Assembly: GCA_037074765.1 (NCBI GenBank)
Contig: JBAMDO010000059.1
Location: forward strand, 218,300 to 282,299
Reading direction: 5' to 3'
Source of the DNA: Mansonella perstans
Taxonomy: Eukaryota; Nematoda; Chromadorea; Rhabditida; Onchocercidae
Length of the DNA: 64,000 nucleotides
Shown here: positions 52,478 to 64,000 of the stretch, in pieces
How the letters are laid out: the number at the start of each line of letters is the position of its first letter
How positions within the stretch are numbered: position 1 is the stretch's first letter
The notes under the pieces: model-generated
Database searches by the model: none
What the model saw: only the letters and a program-made list of their open reading frames with translations
What the model was told of the DNA's origin: nothing
Program-made: the position numbers and the translations under genes

Positions 52478-55400
52478 ATGTCAATTGAAAGAAGTAGTGA
52501 TCGAAATTTACGTGTAACGGATAGCAATTTGGTTAGCCAACAAAAAATAAACGACGCGAAAAAGGTAATTGAGAAGAGAAAAATACTGTTGAAATCATTA
52601 ATGAGACTAATTTTCTTTTCCTTCATTTATATATATCACTTTATAGTTTCAAAATATCTTCATGCTTCCTTCAGTTGCTTTTCAATGGGTTCATACTACA
52701 ATAATAAACACTATGAAAGCTAGTATAATTTAAAAACAATTATTAGTTAAATCAATAAATTTGATTGTTAGAGTTATTCTGGTGAACTTTCCCGCTTACT
52801 AGTAAACTTTTTTAAAAAATGTATAAAAATATTACATCTAGCTAAGTGGTTATCAAATGGAATATCAAAAGTAATAGCTTTGGACGGAAAAAATAAAGTT
52901 CTTTCAGATGAATAAGATGTACACCAACAATTCATCCGTCTCAGCCATATCATTGCAAAGTTTGGATGATGATGATTTCCGCAATCTTTTGAATATTGCT
53001 GCAAAACCTCAGTATGGTAGCCTTCAACGAAAAAAAAAGGTTCGTTTGTTAGCAGGCTTCAAACTTATCAACTTTACAAATATTGCAGTTACTTTATTTT
53101 CTAAAGTATTCTTAGCTATCAGTTCATAATTGATTATTCGTTTCCTTGGAATTGTTTAAACTATATAGTATCACGTTATTTTAATCTATCACTTTGTATC
53201 GTTGTTTGATTTCTTTAACGTTCGCTTTATTATCTTTAGAATTCCTGAAAATTCTACAGCTTAGCAATTCATTACATCTGTAGCATTCGTTATTTCAAAA
53301 ACTTTTTAGTAACAAATAACAAAAACTTATCTGAACACTGGATGCAGTGTTGTGATAAGCTTTATGTTGGTAATTTCGGAATTATGTACGATTTAATAAT
53401 TCTTTGGCTTCTCTAGGCGAATAGGATGCAACCATTTCAGAAATCACAAAAAACAGCGAAATATGGTGGTCGTCGCCTGAGCGATGCAGGAGAAAATACT
53501 GGCCTATCAGTGGAAGCAGATTATTTACTGGCACAATTTCGACGTGAAGCAGAACTGAATCAACAAAACGCAGATATTGGTTAGTTCTTCATCAGGTGTT
53601 TCCGTGGTTTAAAGAAAGCGAGAGAGAAAACTAAGCGAAAAAATATAAAAGAACGCTAAGTACTGTGGCATAAATGGTAATTCTGATAGCGATCTGTACA
53701 GAAGTACAAAGGAATAAGTAAAAACATAGTAGATACATGAAGAGATTTTACTTTAAATTATTTTCTTTCTATTTTTGTGTTACATTTCTTAATTAATACA
53801 AAACCGACCGTTTAATTTCATATGCAATTTTTTAGAACTTGTTTTCAATGTTTATAATTCATGATTGAATTGTGTTATGAACTAAAGAACTAAAATCGCA
53901 GCTGCTAGGATATTATCATGTTTTTGATGAGCAAATTTTTTTTTGCAATTCATGTTATGTTATTTTGACATTTATTAGTGTCCTGTTAATGAGACCTGTC
54001 CATTTCGTCGAGGAAAATTTATGACAAAATGCGAGTATATATAATTGTTTAGTACAAATCAGCAAAACTTACTGCATCTTTACCAGTGGTAAAGATTGGA
54101 AATTTCTTTTTTTTGTACAATGATAAATTTGAATTATGAGTATCGTTATTAAAAGATAAATATCATACACGTTTTTTTTTTTTTAAAAACCAGTATCAAA
54201 AGATCATTTTCAGTACATTATCAAAATATCGTATGCAATATACTGTAGACAGAGGAGTGTATGATGCATATTTGTTGTAATCTCTTAATCTCAATGTAGG
54301 TCAGATTTAGAAAAAAAAAAAAAAAAAAAATTTAATGTTGTGAATTTGATAGTTATAAAACGAAATCGTATTACATGGTGTAATTTCATCGTCCTTTCTT
54401 TTATTCCTATTTTAAAGTTTTTTTTTCTATTTTAAGGCTCAAAAATTATTTGATTTTTATTAAAAAAATAAGGCTGATAATTACTATGTACACAATAATT
54501 GTTTCCATCTATGAATTCAAACTACAAATGGGACGATTGGACAATTTTTCGTAGCATTTGACGATGTTTTTTAGAAACACGATTATATGCATAAACTTAC
54601 TGATCATAGTGAAACTATTGGTTAAGTAAATGCGAACATTTAATGATAATGCTTAGACTGCATTACACTTTGCTTTTACTTTTACCTAATTCACAAAGAA
54701 AAATGATATTGCATATCTTAAATTATAAATTTATCCTTGCAGGAGAAACAAAAATTTACAAATTCTATCTATATGATATTTGATACCAATTTATTTTATC
54801 TTATGGAAATTTTATTCAATTTAACTTTGAGCATAAAATAAATTTTAAATGATTTCCATATTAGACATAAATAAAAAAAGTTTGATTAGATGACTGCTTT
54901 GAAAAAAAGTATTTGCAAGAGAAAAAAAAAACAGCAAAAGATCAACAATGGAACTATAAGTAGTACGTTACATAAATCACGATTAGTAGCAAGTGTAATA
55001 TATACGTTTTCTTTCCATTTGCACCTTTTTTATGGCCTGAAATTTATTGATTTAATTATTGTATGATATTTTGAAAAATACTTAGATTAAATGCATTAAT
55101 CAGAGTATATCCATAACATTAAGACAGTCTTAGGAACACGTACCGTAATATCGTCGAGGTGATAAAGCAGCAGGTTTTTCGAATGCTTTTCCTAAACCTG
55201 AAATGAATTTCAAATTGTATTTAGTGGAAACTAGAAAAAATTTGGCTCTAGGTAGTCATGCTGCATGTAAAAACTATTGCTACCATTTAATATTGAATTG
55301 TTCTATCATTTTCTGCAAAAAGTTTAAATTTTAAGTAAAGCTCAGTTCGTGAATCCGTGATATTCGATGGTAATGTAAGATTAAGATTTGGTCTTTCTGT

Positions 55401-58400
55401 TGGATTATCGATCTATCCTTATGAATATCTGTAAAAATTAGAAATACGTATGTAAATGTATGTATGTATCTATGTATATGCATTTGTGTTTGTTGACAGA
55501 TGGAATTATTGAATGGAATCCAGATGATGACGGAGTTGGCCAATTTATGTTCGATTTTTACATAATTTACATGAGTCGATTTCTACGTTCATGATGAGAT
55601 TATCCATTTTGTGTGAAATATTTTCCTTACCTGTTTTTCCATTACACAATTGGGATGCACAAGTTCTGCACAACATTCCTTCAATATTTACCCGATCACA
55701 TGTGGGTGCACAACCTTTTCGTAAGCCTGTAAGTTCTATTTATTGAAAAAAATTGTATAATGTTAGCAGGTAATACATCAATCTCGTTAATGTAAGCTTG
55801 AATATAAGAAGTATTTCTTTATTTTGAACTTTATATGTCAGTATTTGAATATACATGAATACTTTGAGCACTCAAAATTTCTTATTATTTGCATGATCCA
55901 AATTATGCAAATCTTTTGATGATATACTTTTATTTCTGGAAATCCATGATGTTTTAATTAGGAATTGAGGAATTGAAGAAATATTTTAAAGTTTTGGAAA
56001 AGTGGAGCAGTGGAGAAAGAGTACAAAAGTTTTATTAGAACGGCTTATAAAATCGAGCTTCCTGATCTTACGGTTTATTCTTCTTAGTTCCTTCATATAA
56101 ATGAATCCAAAAATTTGTTATATCAAATATAAAAAAATTTTTTTTCTACACGTACCATTTAGTTTTGTGTCGTAATTTTGAGCAACAGTGAAACACTCAT
56201 CATTTTCGGAGCATAATTCTTCTCTTGGATTAGCGCAATTTTCAGCACCATCACAACTATAACATTTGAGGCGTTCTCCTGAAAGTTATGCTTAGGTCTT
56301 ATAGCGCCTGAACTACTGATATTTTAATTGTATCTAAGAAGGAATGGCAAATACACAAAATTTTAATGAAGAAATAGTGTGAATGAAATTTCCAATTAAA
56401 ATTTAAGTTATGCTTAAATTATTAATTAGTTATTGATCAATTGATTACAACCTAGGTTATTGATTAAAATACGGGCAATGAAGTAAATATAAATAACTGA
56501 TTTTAAAATGATCTATTCTTAGGGTAATTCCTGTTTTCTTTTGATCTGATCTTGATGGTACGTTGATGAAAATGGCTGCGCGGATTTTTTACAAATATAG
56601 GTGAAAGGCAATGAAATTTAAATTTGCGAGGAGTCTTAGAGAGAAATTACTAAACAGACCATATCCAAAGAATGCTGATATTACCAGTAGCCAAAATATG
56701 GAATATATTGTTGGAGATGATTGCATGACTTTTACGTCAATTTATCTTTTATTCTTGTGTTGTTTGATATAATCGATGAAGCAATTGTCCTGTTGGAATT
56801 GAAAATTAAACATGGAATTAAAATATAATTAGATTTGCAATGGATTGCTTCCATGATTTTAAGAATTAAATCGATGAATAGTTCAAATCATAAAAGTATT
56901 CTAAATATTAGCCAAGACGTAGAAAATTTAAAAACAATTTTATTTTTTTTTTTTGAAATTCCAGGAAACATTTTGAAAATTCCAGGAATCTTCCAGTATA
57001 TATATATATATATAAACAACAAACAAACAATAAACAAACAAACAAACAAACAACTAAACAAACAAACAAACACAAACAAAACAAACAATTATATATATAT
57101 ATTAAGAGGTTATGCTAACATAGGAATGAAAGAATTCATAAAATTTAAACAATTGAAAATTCAATTAATTTTATTTTTGTATTTAAATAGATTTATTCGG
57201 ATGGAAACAGTTGTTTTGAGATAAGAGCATTAATTAATGGTATAACATACCTAATGATTATCCAGAGAATAAATATTTAGGTTTGAAAATCCGTTTTCTT
57301 AATCATTTAAAAAATCTAAAATTTGCTTTGTATTTAATTTTTACTTTTGATTTAAACACACTTTTTTTTCTCTGATTTTCCTCATCATGTAATACAATAC
57401 CTCTGTAATGTTTTTATACTTTATTTGTTATTCTCTTGCTATACATGAGATATCGTACTTGCCATGCCTTTTTTTTTTTTTTAAATCTTAAGTATGATTT
57501 TATTATATCTTGCAAGTTTTCAGGAGCTGAATTAGAATAGTAATTTTGAACAAATGAAAAAAATTCAAAATACGCCAAAGTTTAATTTTAAATTTTGAAG
57601 TTTTAAGAAAAATAAATTTAAAAAATTTTAATTTTAGAGCATTTATAAGTCAAATAATGCTAAGGCTTTCATTTGTTAATCCATATTATAAAGGTATGAA
57701 TCATATCTATTTTTTCATGTTATAAACAAGATTCGCATAGCTGGTGAGAAATCAATCATAAATAAATTAAGTGATATGAATCATGTCAATTTTTCATAAG
57801 CATGCCTACTGGATGTTAATAATAAACAAAAATTGCTTATATTGATAGGAAATCGATTAAGCATCCATAGAATCATCATAATTAATGAGTATGATATCAG
57901 ATCATTGAAAACAGTTAATATGAGTCAGTGGAAAAAATTGATTGTTAAATTGAATTGAATCAATTCAATTGATTTTAAATTGAATTGAAGTCAAATTGAA
58001 TTGAATCAATCAAACAATTGATTGTTATTAAATATTTTTAGAATTTTTTGTTATCAAATATTTAAAATAGAAATAAATTATTCAAATGAGTCTTAACCTT
58101 ATAAAACTATTGGTTTTGTTTTAGAAGAGTGCGTAGTAAAATATAATTTATAAAATTCTTCACATTTTAATTAGAAACAGCTGTTATCTAAAGATGAATG
58201 TATGATCAGTGATACTTATGTGTAGTGACGCTGATTGTTCTATTTAAAGAAAAAAAGTGAAAAATAATTTAAAAAAAAAGAGATTTGAAAATAGACTGAG
58301 ATTGTTTGGAAATTTTGAGGCGTGAAGATGAATGTGTTTTCAAGTTCAAAGAGTTGTTGATAAGTTAGGGATGAAAATTTTGCAGTTATAGAAATGTGTG

Positions 58401-59780
58401 AAGATAATGAATGGAAGGAAGGATTGATGTTGATAAGAATTGTAATGGATTGTAATTGTCATATTCTTATCAAAATTCAAATGTTTATAAAATATTTTAA
58501 AAAAATTAGCAAAAATTGTAGAAAAATGAAAAAGCAAAAATTTTCGCAATTAAAATTTCTACGAGAAAAAAGGAGAAAAATACATAGGAACATTTGAGAA
58601 TAATAGAAAAAGAGAAAGAAAAAGAGAGAGCGATATATAAATGTTATGTTAGTGAGAAAAACAATTTTTCGTTTCAACTTTTTTTCTCACAAACATTAAA
58701 AATAAAAGCATTGAACTTTTTCCAAAACAGCTGTATTTGTAGCAAAAATTTTTGTAAAATTGCTGAATCATTCATTCAACCAAAAATGCTTAGTCATTTT
58801 ATCAAATCAAAAAATTTTAACTGAATCGAAGCAAACAATTATGGCTGGTTGCTTGAATATTTAAAATAGTTTATTTTTTTAAATTTTTAAAATTAAATTT
58901 GAATTTGAATTGAACTAAATATTGTGTAATAGCAAAAAGCAAAAAAAAAAAAAAAAGAATGAAAACTAGTAAAATATAAAAAAAGGAAAAGAATACATAA
59001 AATTAGGCTTTGTAAAACGGAAATTAAAAAAAAGATGTGATATGAAGTGTGACAAATGTGACAATTAAAAGATCAAAGGAAAATTAAAATGAAATAATCT
59101 AATTTGCAAGAAAAGAAGTAAAAAAAAATTATTCCGTTATTTTATTTGTCAAAAATAATTACTAATGCTATAATGTTCTTTATTATCTTAAAAATATTTT
59201 TGAATAAAATTCGAGAAAATAATACATTTAATTTCATTTTTCATCTATTTGATTAGATAGTAATGTTTGAATTTTATCACAGTGCTATATTACACTTTAC
59301 TTCATCATCATTCCCATTTCTACATTTAATATTAGTTTTATGCAAATTTCGAAAAAAAAAATTCATAATTTATGATTTGTTTTTCTTTTTCATTTCAACG
59401 AAAAGTACTTATTGTGGATAGCTTTCTGTTCTTTACCACCTTGTTTGTTTTTTTCAGTTCTGTACTATCTAATGTTGAGCTATTTTTTTTTTTTATCAAT
59501 TTGCAGTTTTTTTTTTTTTTTTTGAAATCATATCTGGTAGTGATCTAATAGATAGTTATAAGTTCTACGTTACTTGGAGTGTTTTTTTTTTCAGTTTTTA
59601 AATGATTTGTTAATTTTTCTTTCTTGAATATCACTTTGTAATTGCTTCAACTCAGAATTAAAAATGTTGAATGAACAAAGAAATTCTATTAGATTAAAGA
59701 ATTATTGGAATAATTATTGTTTTTTTAAGTTTCAGTTTCAATTTTCTTATAGTATAAAAGTCTTTATTTAAATGTACATT

Positions 59781-59837
<57 letters not shown>

Positions 59838-62800
59838 GTGATTAGTTATATACATTAAGCTAAATGTGTTCTGTGATAGATGTGTTCCTGTGATTGTGAA
59901 GTAGTTGAAGTAGTTGTTGTGTCTATTTTTAAAATAGAATTATCAGGGAAGTAATTCAGGTATGTTAGGATATTTGTTTATTTCATCGTATTTCTCATAT
60001 GAAATGATTGATTTATAAACATTATTGATTAGTTATTGTAGACGAATAAATTTGTTTTTCGATCATAATTTAATTTAGGTATAATTAATTTTTTCACTTA
60101 TAAATTATGAATTCATTCAAAAAATTTATTTTCCATTGCTTCCGATGTCATTGATATTTTTGCAATAATTTTTAATTGAATTTTCACTATTGTCCTTTAC
60201 TGCACTAGCTATAATATATGTTTGTTTTACTCCTACTAAATTCTCTGTGAATTTTTTTTTTTAAATTTATATTAGATTTTGTTATATATGAAAATTATAC
60301 CTCTCTAATTTCACAGATAGATAGATAGGTTATGATTCTTATATAACTCTTACAAATAATGAGATAGAATTTTCTTGGAGTAGAAAAAAAAAGATGCCTG
60401 TAACTTTTAGGATGACTTTTTTTTACTATAATTTTTTTTTTTTTATAATTCTATTGAGAAAAGATATATTTGGCTTTTTTTTTTTTTTTTTTAATTATAA
60501 CTAACTACTGTATGGATAAAAAATAAAAGCTGGGAGAAAAAAATAGTACAACATTAAATCCAAAGGAGTTTCATTATCAACTATTAGGTTTGTTGAATTT
60601 GTTGATTGATTTATCTTCAAACTATCGTCACATTTAATAAATTTGTTGACTGACAATTACTGATGATCGATCCACTCCTATATATCACATCACAGCAATC
60701 CTTTTTTTTTTCGTACTTTTTTATTTTTGCAGAAAGAGGAGAACGACGACGAACAGTAACGGCATTTATCAAAGAAGCAAATGCTATGTCACGTAAACGT
60801 GAACAACTGGAAAAGTATACCGAATCAGTAAGTGTAATTTACAATTAGTTTTAAATTTCAAATGCTGTATGAACTATTCAATTTTGTCAGATATATTTCC
60901 AGGAGAAGATAAGAGTAGGCGAAGATATCACAGTTAATAGAATTAATCTGTTGAACTATGATGGTAGAAGAATTTTGTTTAAAAAAATGTTTTTTTGAGT
61001 AACTGTTTTTCTTTTTTAGTTCATTATTATAAAATGATAAAACTTATGAAAATTTTGAATGAGATTTGTTAAGTGGAAAACTTTGAATGAAATTTGATAA
61101 GTTGTGAATTGAAGTTTTTTTTTCCCCCCACATTTATTCAGAGGTAATGAATAATATAATTCAAAATTTAAAGCAAAGAGCAAAAACGCAAGGTATCACA
61201 GTTAATAGAATTGATCTATTCCATTGAATTAGATTTAATTCTAACAAAATTGATCTATTGAATTAGATCAAATCTTCATACAATTGAAGATATGAGAAAG
61301 GATTCGTTCATTCATTATTAAGCCAACATTAATTGAACTGAATGTTTTCTATTTGTTTAGCGATCATAAAATTTTAGCATGAAGCTTCACACGTTATCCT
61401 GATTTATTTCTGATTGATTATTGCAAATTATTTCTGTTTGGAATGGGTACATAATTGCTGCTACAATAGTAATGCATATATTGCTAGCAAATAGAAGGAC
61501 TTTGAATTGTTTACAAAATTTGTTTAACGATTGCCATTTTATAATGAAAATGAAAAGCGTTAAAGCTTATCACTTTCTGTTTCCTTTTCCTTCAATTCTT
61601 CTTATACTGAAATCTATTTCATATTTAATTGGAATATTTCTAAAAATTTTTCAGAAAAAATTTGAATTTGTAAAATATTTTTGAAAAGAAAAAAACACAC
61701 AAATCAAATTTGGCCCTTTTTGATTGTTTTCTTTATCGAGTTGATTTATTTTATTCTTATCTTTTTATTTTATTTAAAATTTTTAGTTTAATTTTGTAAA
61801 TATATACTGAGTGTATTGAGGAATGATAAATAAAAAGAGCTGATTTCGTGCTATTATGTAGTTTAGGTTTTTTTTTGGCTCAAGTTTTGATTAATAATTG
61901 AGAATTGCTTAGCTCAGGATTAGTTTTTTAGGATCAGAAAAGTTGCCGTTTTTTTTTTCCTGTAATGAAATATACATCATCTTTCAGTTAGTTTAAATTG
62001 TTAAATCATTTCAGTGATGTTTATATTATGATTTTCTTTCTCTTTTTTTTCTGCAAAGCTTGATCTAATTTATAAATTTAAAAACTTGATGAAATTGAAT
62101 ATAAAAGTAATTAGTGTTATGTAATGCTTATCCTTTGTAGTTATAAGCTGTCGTATGAAATTATTGTTGTTGTTTATTAATAATTTATAAGTTGCTATAT
62201 TTAACAAATTGTAACAAATAGACTTAGTAGACTAATCTAGTAATCTACTACTATGAAATAAGGCATGAAGTGTGATAATTCTCTTTATATTTTTAAGCTT
62301 ATATCTTTTAGTATGATTATAAAAGTTACTTATAGTTCCTTGTAGTTTACATTGTACCATCATCATTGGATGATAATGATTAGTTGAATTTAAAAGAATA
62401 TTTTGTAATAATCAGTCTATTTCTGTCGTTTTATTATTTCTAACTGCTTTTCATAGCATATCAAGCAGACTTATATCATGATAATTGTCAAGATTATCAT
62501 CTCACTTAAGCTCAAACTAGTCGGCCTGAAATATTTCAGGAAAACTGGGAATCACGTTTAATGTCGAAGTATACTAAATATGGAAGTAATAGTACCAATA
62601 ATGATTACAATACCAAAAACTTCCGAAGGAAAAATTTGACTTCAGATGGACCATCCAAGATTGCAGTAGATCAAAAATTTACCAATAGTAATAGGAGCTT
62701 TAATTCGAGGGACATTTCACGTGCAACGCAAACAATCGATAAGCCGTCTAGTGCTGTTGTCAAGTAAGTTTTGCTGGATTTTAATACGTTTTTGAAATAA

Positions 62801-63378
62801 CGCAATAAGTCAGATAAGTAAAGTGAAGGGAGGTCAGAGGTCAGTAGTTGGGAAGTCAGAAGTCAGTAGTTGGGAGTTTAGAGGTCAGTAGTTGGGAAGT
62901 CAGAAGTCAGTAGTTGAGAGTTTAGAGGTCAGTAGTTGGGAAGTCAGAAGTCAGTAGTTGGGAGTTTAGAGGTCAGTAGTTGGGAGGTTAGAGGTCAGCG
63001 TATGCTGGTTTTTTTTTTTGCTTTGCAATAACATATTGATTTGTTGTAGTGAAGTTAATTCTGTACAATCAATTGGATGTCTGAATTTGAACAAAATAGC
63101 ATACATTGATGAGGATGAACGTGTTGGCAATTTCTACCGGTATGTTTATTGTGAAATGCGGTATTTTTGTTAGGCAAATATCAAAGTATATTTCAATTAT
63201 TATTAATTCCATAGACTAATGATAGCATATTATATTCAATTAAACATATTAAGCCATATTAGCCAATTCAAAATATATCTTCAGCTCATCAAATGTGAAT
63301 ATTGGAGGGAATCAAGGTAGACACGTTAATGGTGGCGGTTTCAGGAAGTTTTATACACAAGGCAATTCAGTTCAGGAG
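52478..63378 (+). CDS. Unrecognised polar, probably disordered protein (continues past right edge)
   Basis: Seven phase-consistent exons are visible: 52478-52564, 52908-53039, 53417-53579, 60733-60827, 62540-62763, 63050-63139 and 63285-63378, 295 codons in all. The frame leaves through a GTAGTA donor at 63379, and TTTGCAG at the very end of the window may be the next acceptor. The start ATG follows a TGCAG acceptor by seven bases, which suits spliced-leader trans-splicing. The product is rich in Asn, Ser, Lys, Arg and Gln, with a stretch likely to be helical (ADYLLAQFRREAELNQQN, then FIKEANAMSRKREQLEKYTE) around residues 105-160 that may form a short coiled coil. The region after it is Asn/Ser-rich and Gly-rich, and no catalytic motif or membrane segment is seen. 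The third intron is 7.15 kb and hosts the antisense Ly6-like exons. The function is unknown. Confidence 0.75.
55130..56278 (-). CDS. Secreted Ly6/uPAR three-finger protein (first exon not found), nested in an intron
   Basis: Three phase-consistent minus-strand exons, 56278-56156, 55726-55631 and 55197-55130 (TAA), encode a cysteine-rich module. It starts ERLKCYSCDGAENC, continues ELCSENDECF, GCAPTCDR and LCRTC, and closes with QLCNG. This is the Ly6/uPAR/three-finger pattern: an LxCYxC start, ten cysteines and a terminal CN. After the Asn there are about 24 residues (ending SPRRYYGTCS) with no hydrophobic tail, so a GPI anchor is unlikely and a secreted product more likely. The exon carrying start codon and signal peptide must lie above 56279 and was not identified. 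TTTATT at 55043-55048 (AATAAA on this strand) suits the 3' end. The gene lies wholly inside a 7.15-kb intron of the plus-strand gene. Ly6 proteins commonly bind receptors or ion channels; the partner is unknown here. Confidence 0.8.
56990..57105. repeat. (AT)n and (CAAA)n microsatellites
   Basis: A TATATATATA run at about 56997-57014 is followed by an interrupted (CAAA)n tract to about 57090 and another (AT)n run. On the minus strand it reads as a Phe/Leu/Val/Cys-rich hydrophobic frame that mimics a membrane segment and should not be taken as coding. Confidence 0.9.
57945..58025. repeat. AATTGAATTGAATCAATTCAATTG inverted/direct repeat
   Basis: ATTGAATTGAATCAATTCAAT is nearly self-complementary and could form a hairpin. 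ATTGAATTGAAT recurs twice more just downstream. It is intronic in the plus-strand gene. Confidence 0.7.
59784..59829. repeat. (GT)n microsatellite
   Basis: An essentially pure run of about 22 GT dinucleotides, intronic in the plus-strand gene. Confidence 0.97.
62820..63000. repeat. 22-bp minisatellite, about eight copies
   Basis: Copies of GAGGTCAGTAGTTGGGAAGT and GAAGTCAGTAGTTGGGAGTT types alternate, so the array also has a 44-bp higher-order period. It fills most of the intron between exons 62540-62763 and 63050-63139. It is G-rich compared with its surroundings. Confidence 0.93.
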
Positions 63379-63750
63379 GTAGTACGCTTTCATTTTATAT
63401 GAAATTATAATTGATTAATTTCATAACACAGACAACTGATTATTTTTATATGCTCTAATTTGGGTGTATTAGTTTCATTGATTGATCATTTAATTGAAAT
63501 AATTCTTTAAAAAGGCAAAATTTAAAGGACAAAATGAGATGCTTCATTTTGCTGTACTAAACTGATTTTAATTAATGATTTTAATTTAGCATTTCAATGT
63601 TTTAACTGAGTATTTAATAATTTAATATTTTTCAAATTTCAATTTAATAATAATAATTTAATATAGTATTGAAAAGATTTCAATGATATTTGGCAGGAAA
63701 AGTGCCCCTATTTGCTTGCATTTGCAACCTATTTTGCTTTTAGTATTTAA

Positions 63751-63790
<40 letters not shown>

Positions 63791-64000
63791 GTCACACTGG
63801 ACATTATTTCACTGGGCCATTTTTTTTAGTCTAAAGAAGAATTTGAATTTCGTTCTATTTATGAAACTTTTAAATTCGAAGTTTTCTCAATTTTTTTTTG
63901 GATCTATGGAACTAAATCTGAATTAATTTTTTTTTTCTTTCTTTCATTTAGTAAGATTGATGTGAAAGAAAATAAAAAAGAGTAAATTTATATTTGCAGA
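63379..64000. other. Intron reaching the right edge
   Basis: AT-rich sequence after the last visible exon of the plus-strand gene. The window ends in TATTTGCAGA, a likely acceptor for the next exon. Confidence 0.55.
63750..63785. repeat. (AT)n microsatellite
   Basis: An ACATATATATATATATAT run of about 35 bases in the last intron region of the window. Confidence 0.95.

Noticed and set aside
56888..57088. Hydrophobic minus-strand frame considered as signal peptide for the Ly6-like gene
   Set aside because: It is a translated (CAAA)n/(AT)n microsatellite with no usable donor in the needed phase.
58567..58597. MFLCIFLLFS followed by a GTAGAA on the minus strand as the Ly6 first exon
   Set aside because: The phase fits, but it is very short, in low-complexity T-rich DNA and 2.3 kb away. 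Chance is as likely.

Overview
The window is AT-rich eukaryotic DNA with small exons, many GT-AG introns with TTTCAG-type acceptors, and long simple-sequence intergenic tracts. The compact exons, the acceptors just upstream of several start codons (as expected for spliced-leader trans-splicing), a nematode-style GBF-1 and a divergent nematode-type tyrosine phosphatase point to a nematode. A clade III spirurid/filarial worm is the best guess from composition and gene structure. No prokaryotic gene, tRNA, rRNA, CRISPR array or recognisable transposase was seen.

Layout. 1-2945 (minus) holds the N-terminal exons of a cadherin that runs off the left edge. 7889-9741 (plus) is a five-exon gene for an unrecognised 292-residue basic protein. 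11172-15909 (plus) is a multi-exon gene with two Tudor domains. 17728-18594 (plus) is a two-exon gene for mitochondrial inner membrane protease subunit 1. 21063-34533 (plus) is the large gene for the Arf guanine-nucleotide exchange factor GBF1. 35843-39222 (minus) is a divergent WASP-like gene with WH1 and CRIB modules but no visible VCA output region. 43825-49678 (minus) is a fully traceable 13-exon gene for a tyrosine-phosphatase-fold protein whose catalytic motifs are replaced. From 52478 to the right edge (plus) is a gene for a polar, probably disordered protein. Its 7.15 kb intron contains, on the opposite strand, exons of a secreted Ly6/uPAR three-finger protein.

The genes do not form a pathway. 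Housekeeping genes (IMMP1-type, GBF1) sit beside fast-evolving genes. The Tudor gene, the inactive phosphatase-like gene and the Ly6-like gene belong to families often linked in nematodes to small-RNA, germline or secreted functions, but that is inference. Intergenic and intronic DNA carries several minisatellites (133, 41, 40 and 22 bp units) and microsatellites.

The most notable observations are the WH1-CRIB protein without a VCA, the Cys-to-Gly pseudophosphatase with a triplicated acidic/Ser motif, the nested antisense Ly6-like gene, and an open cassette in a GBF1 intron that would truncate the protein. Exon boundaries were read by eye from splice signals and reading-frame phase. Those stated as exact are phase-consistent; the uncertain ones are flagged.
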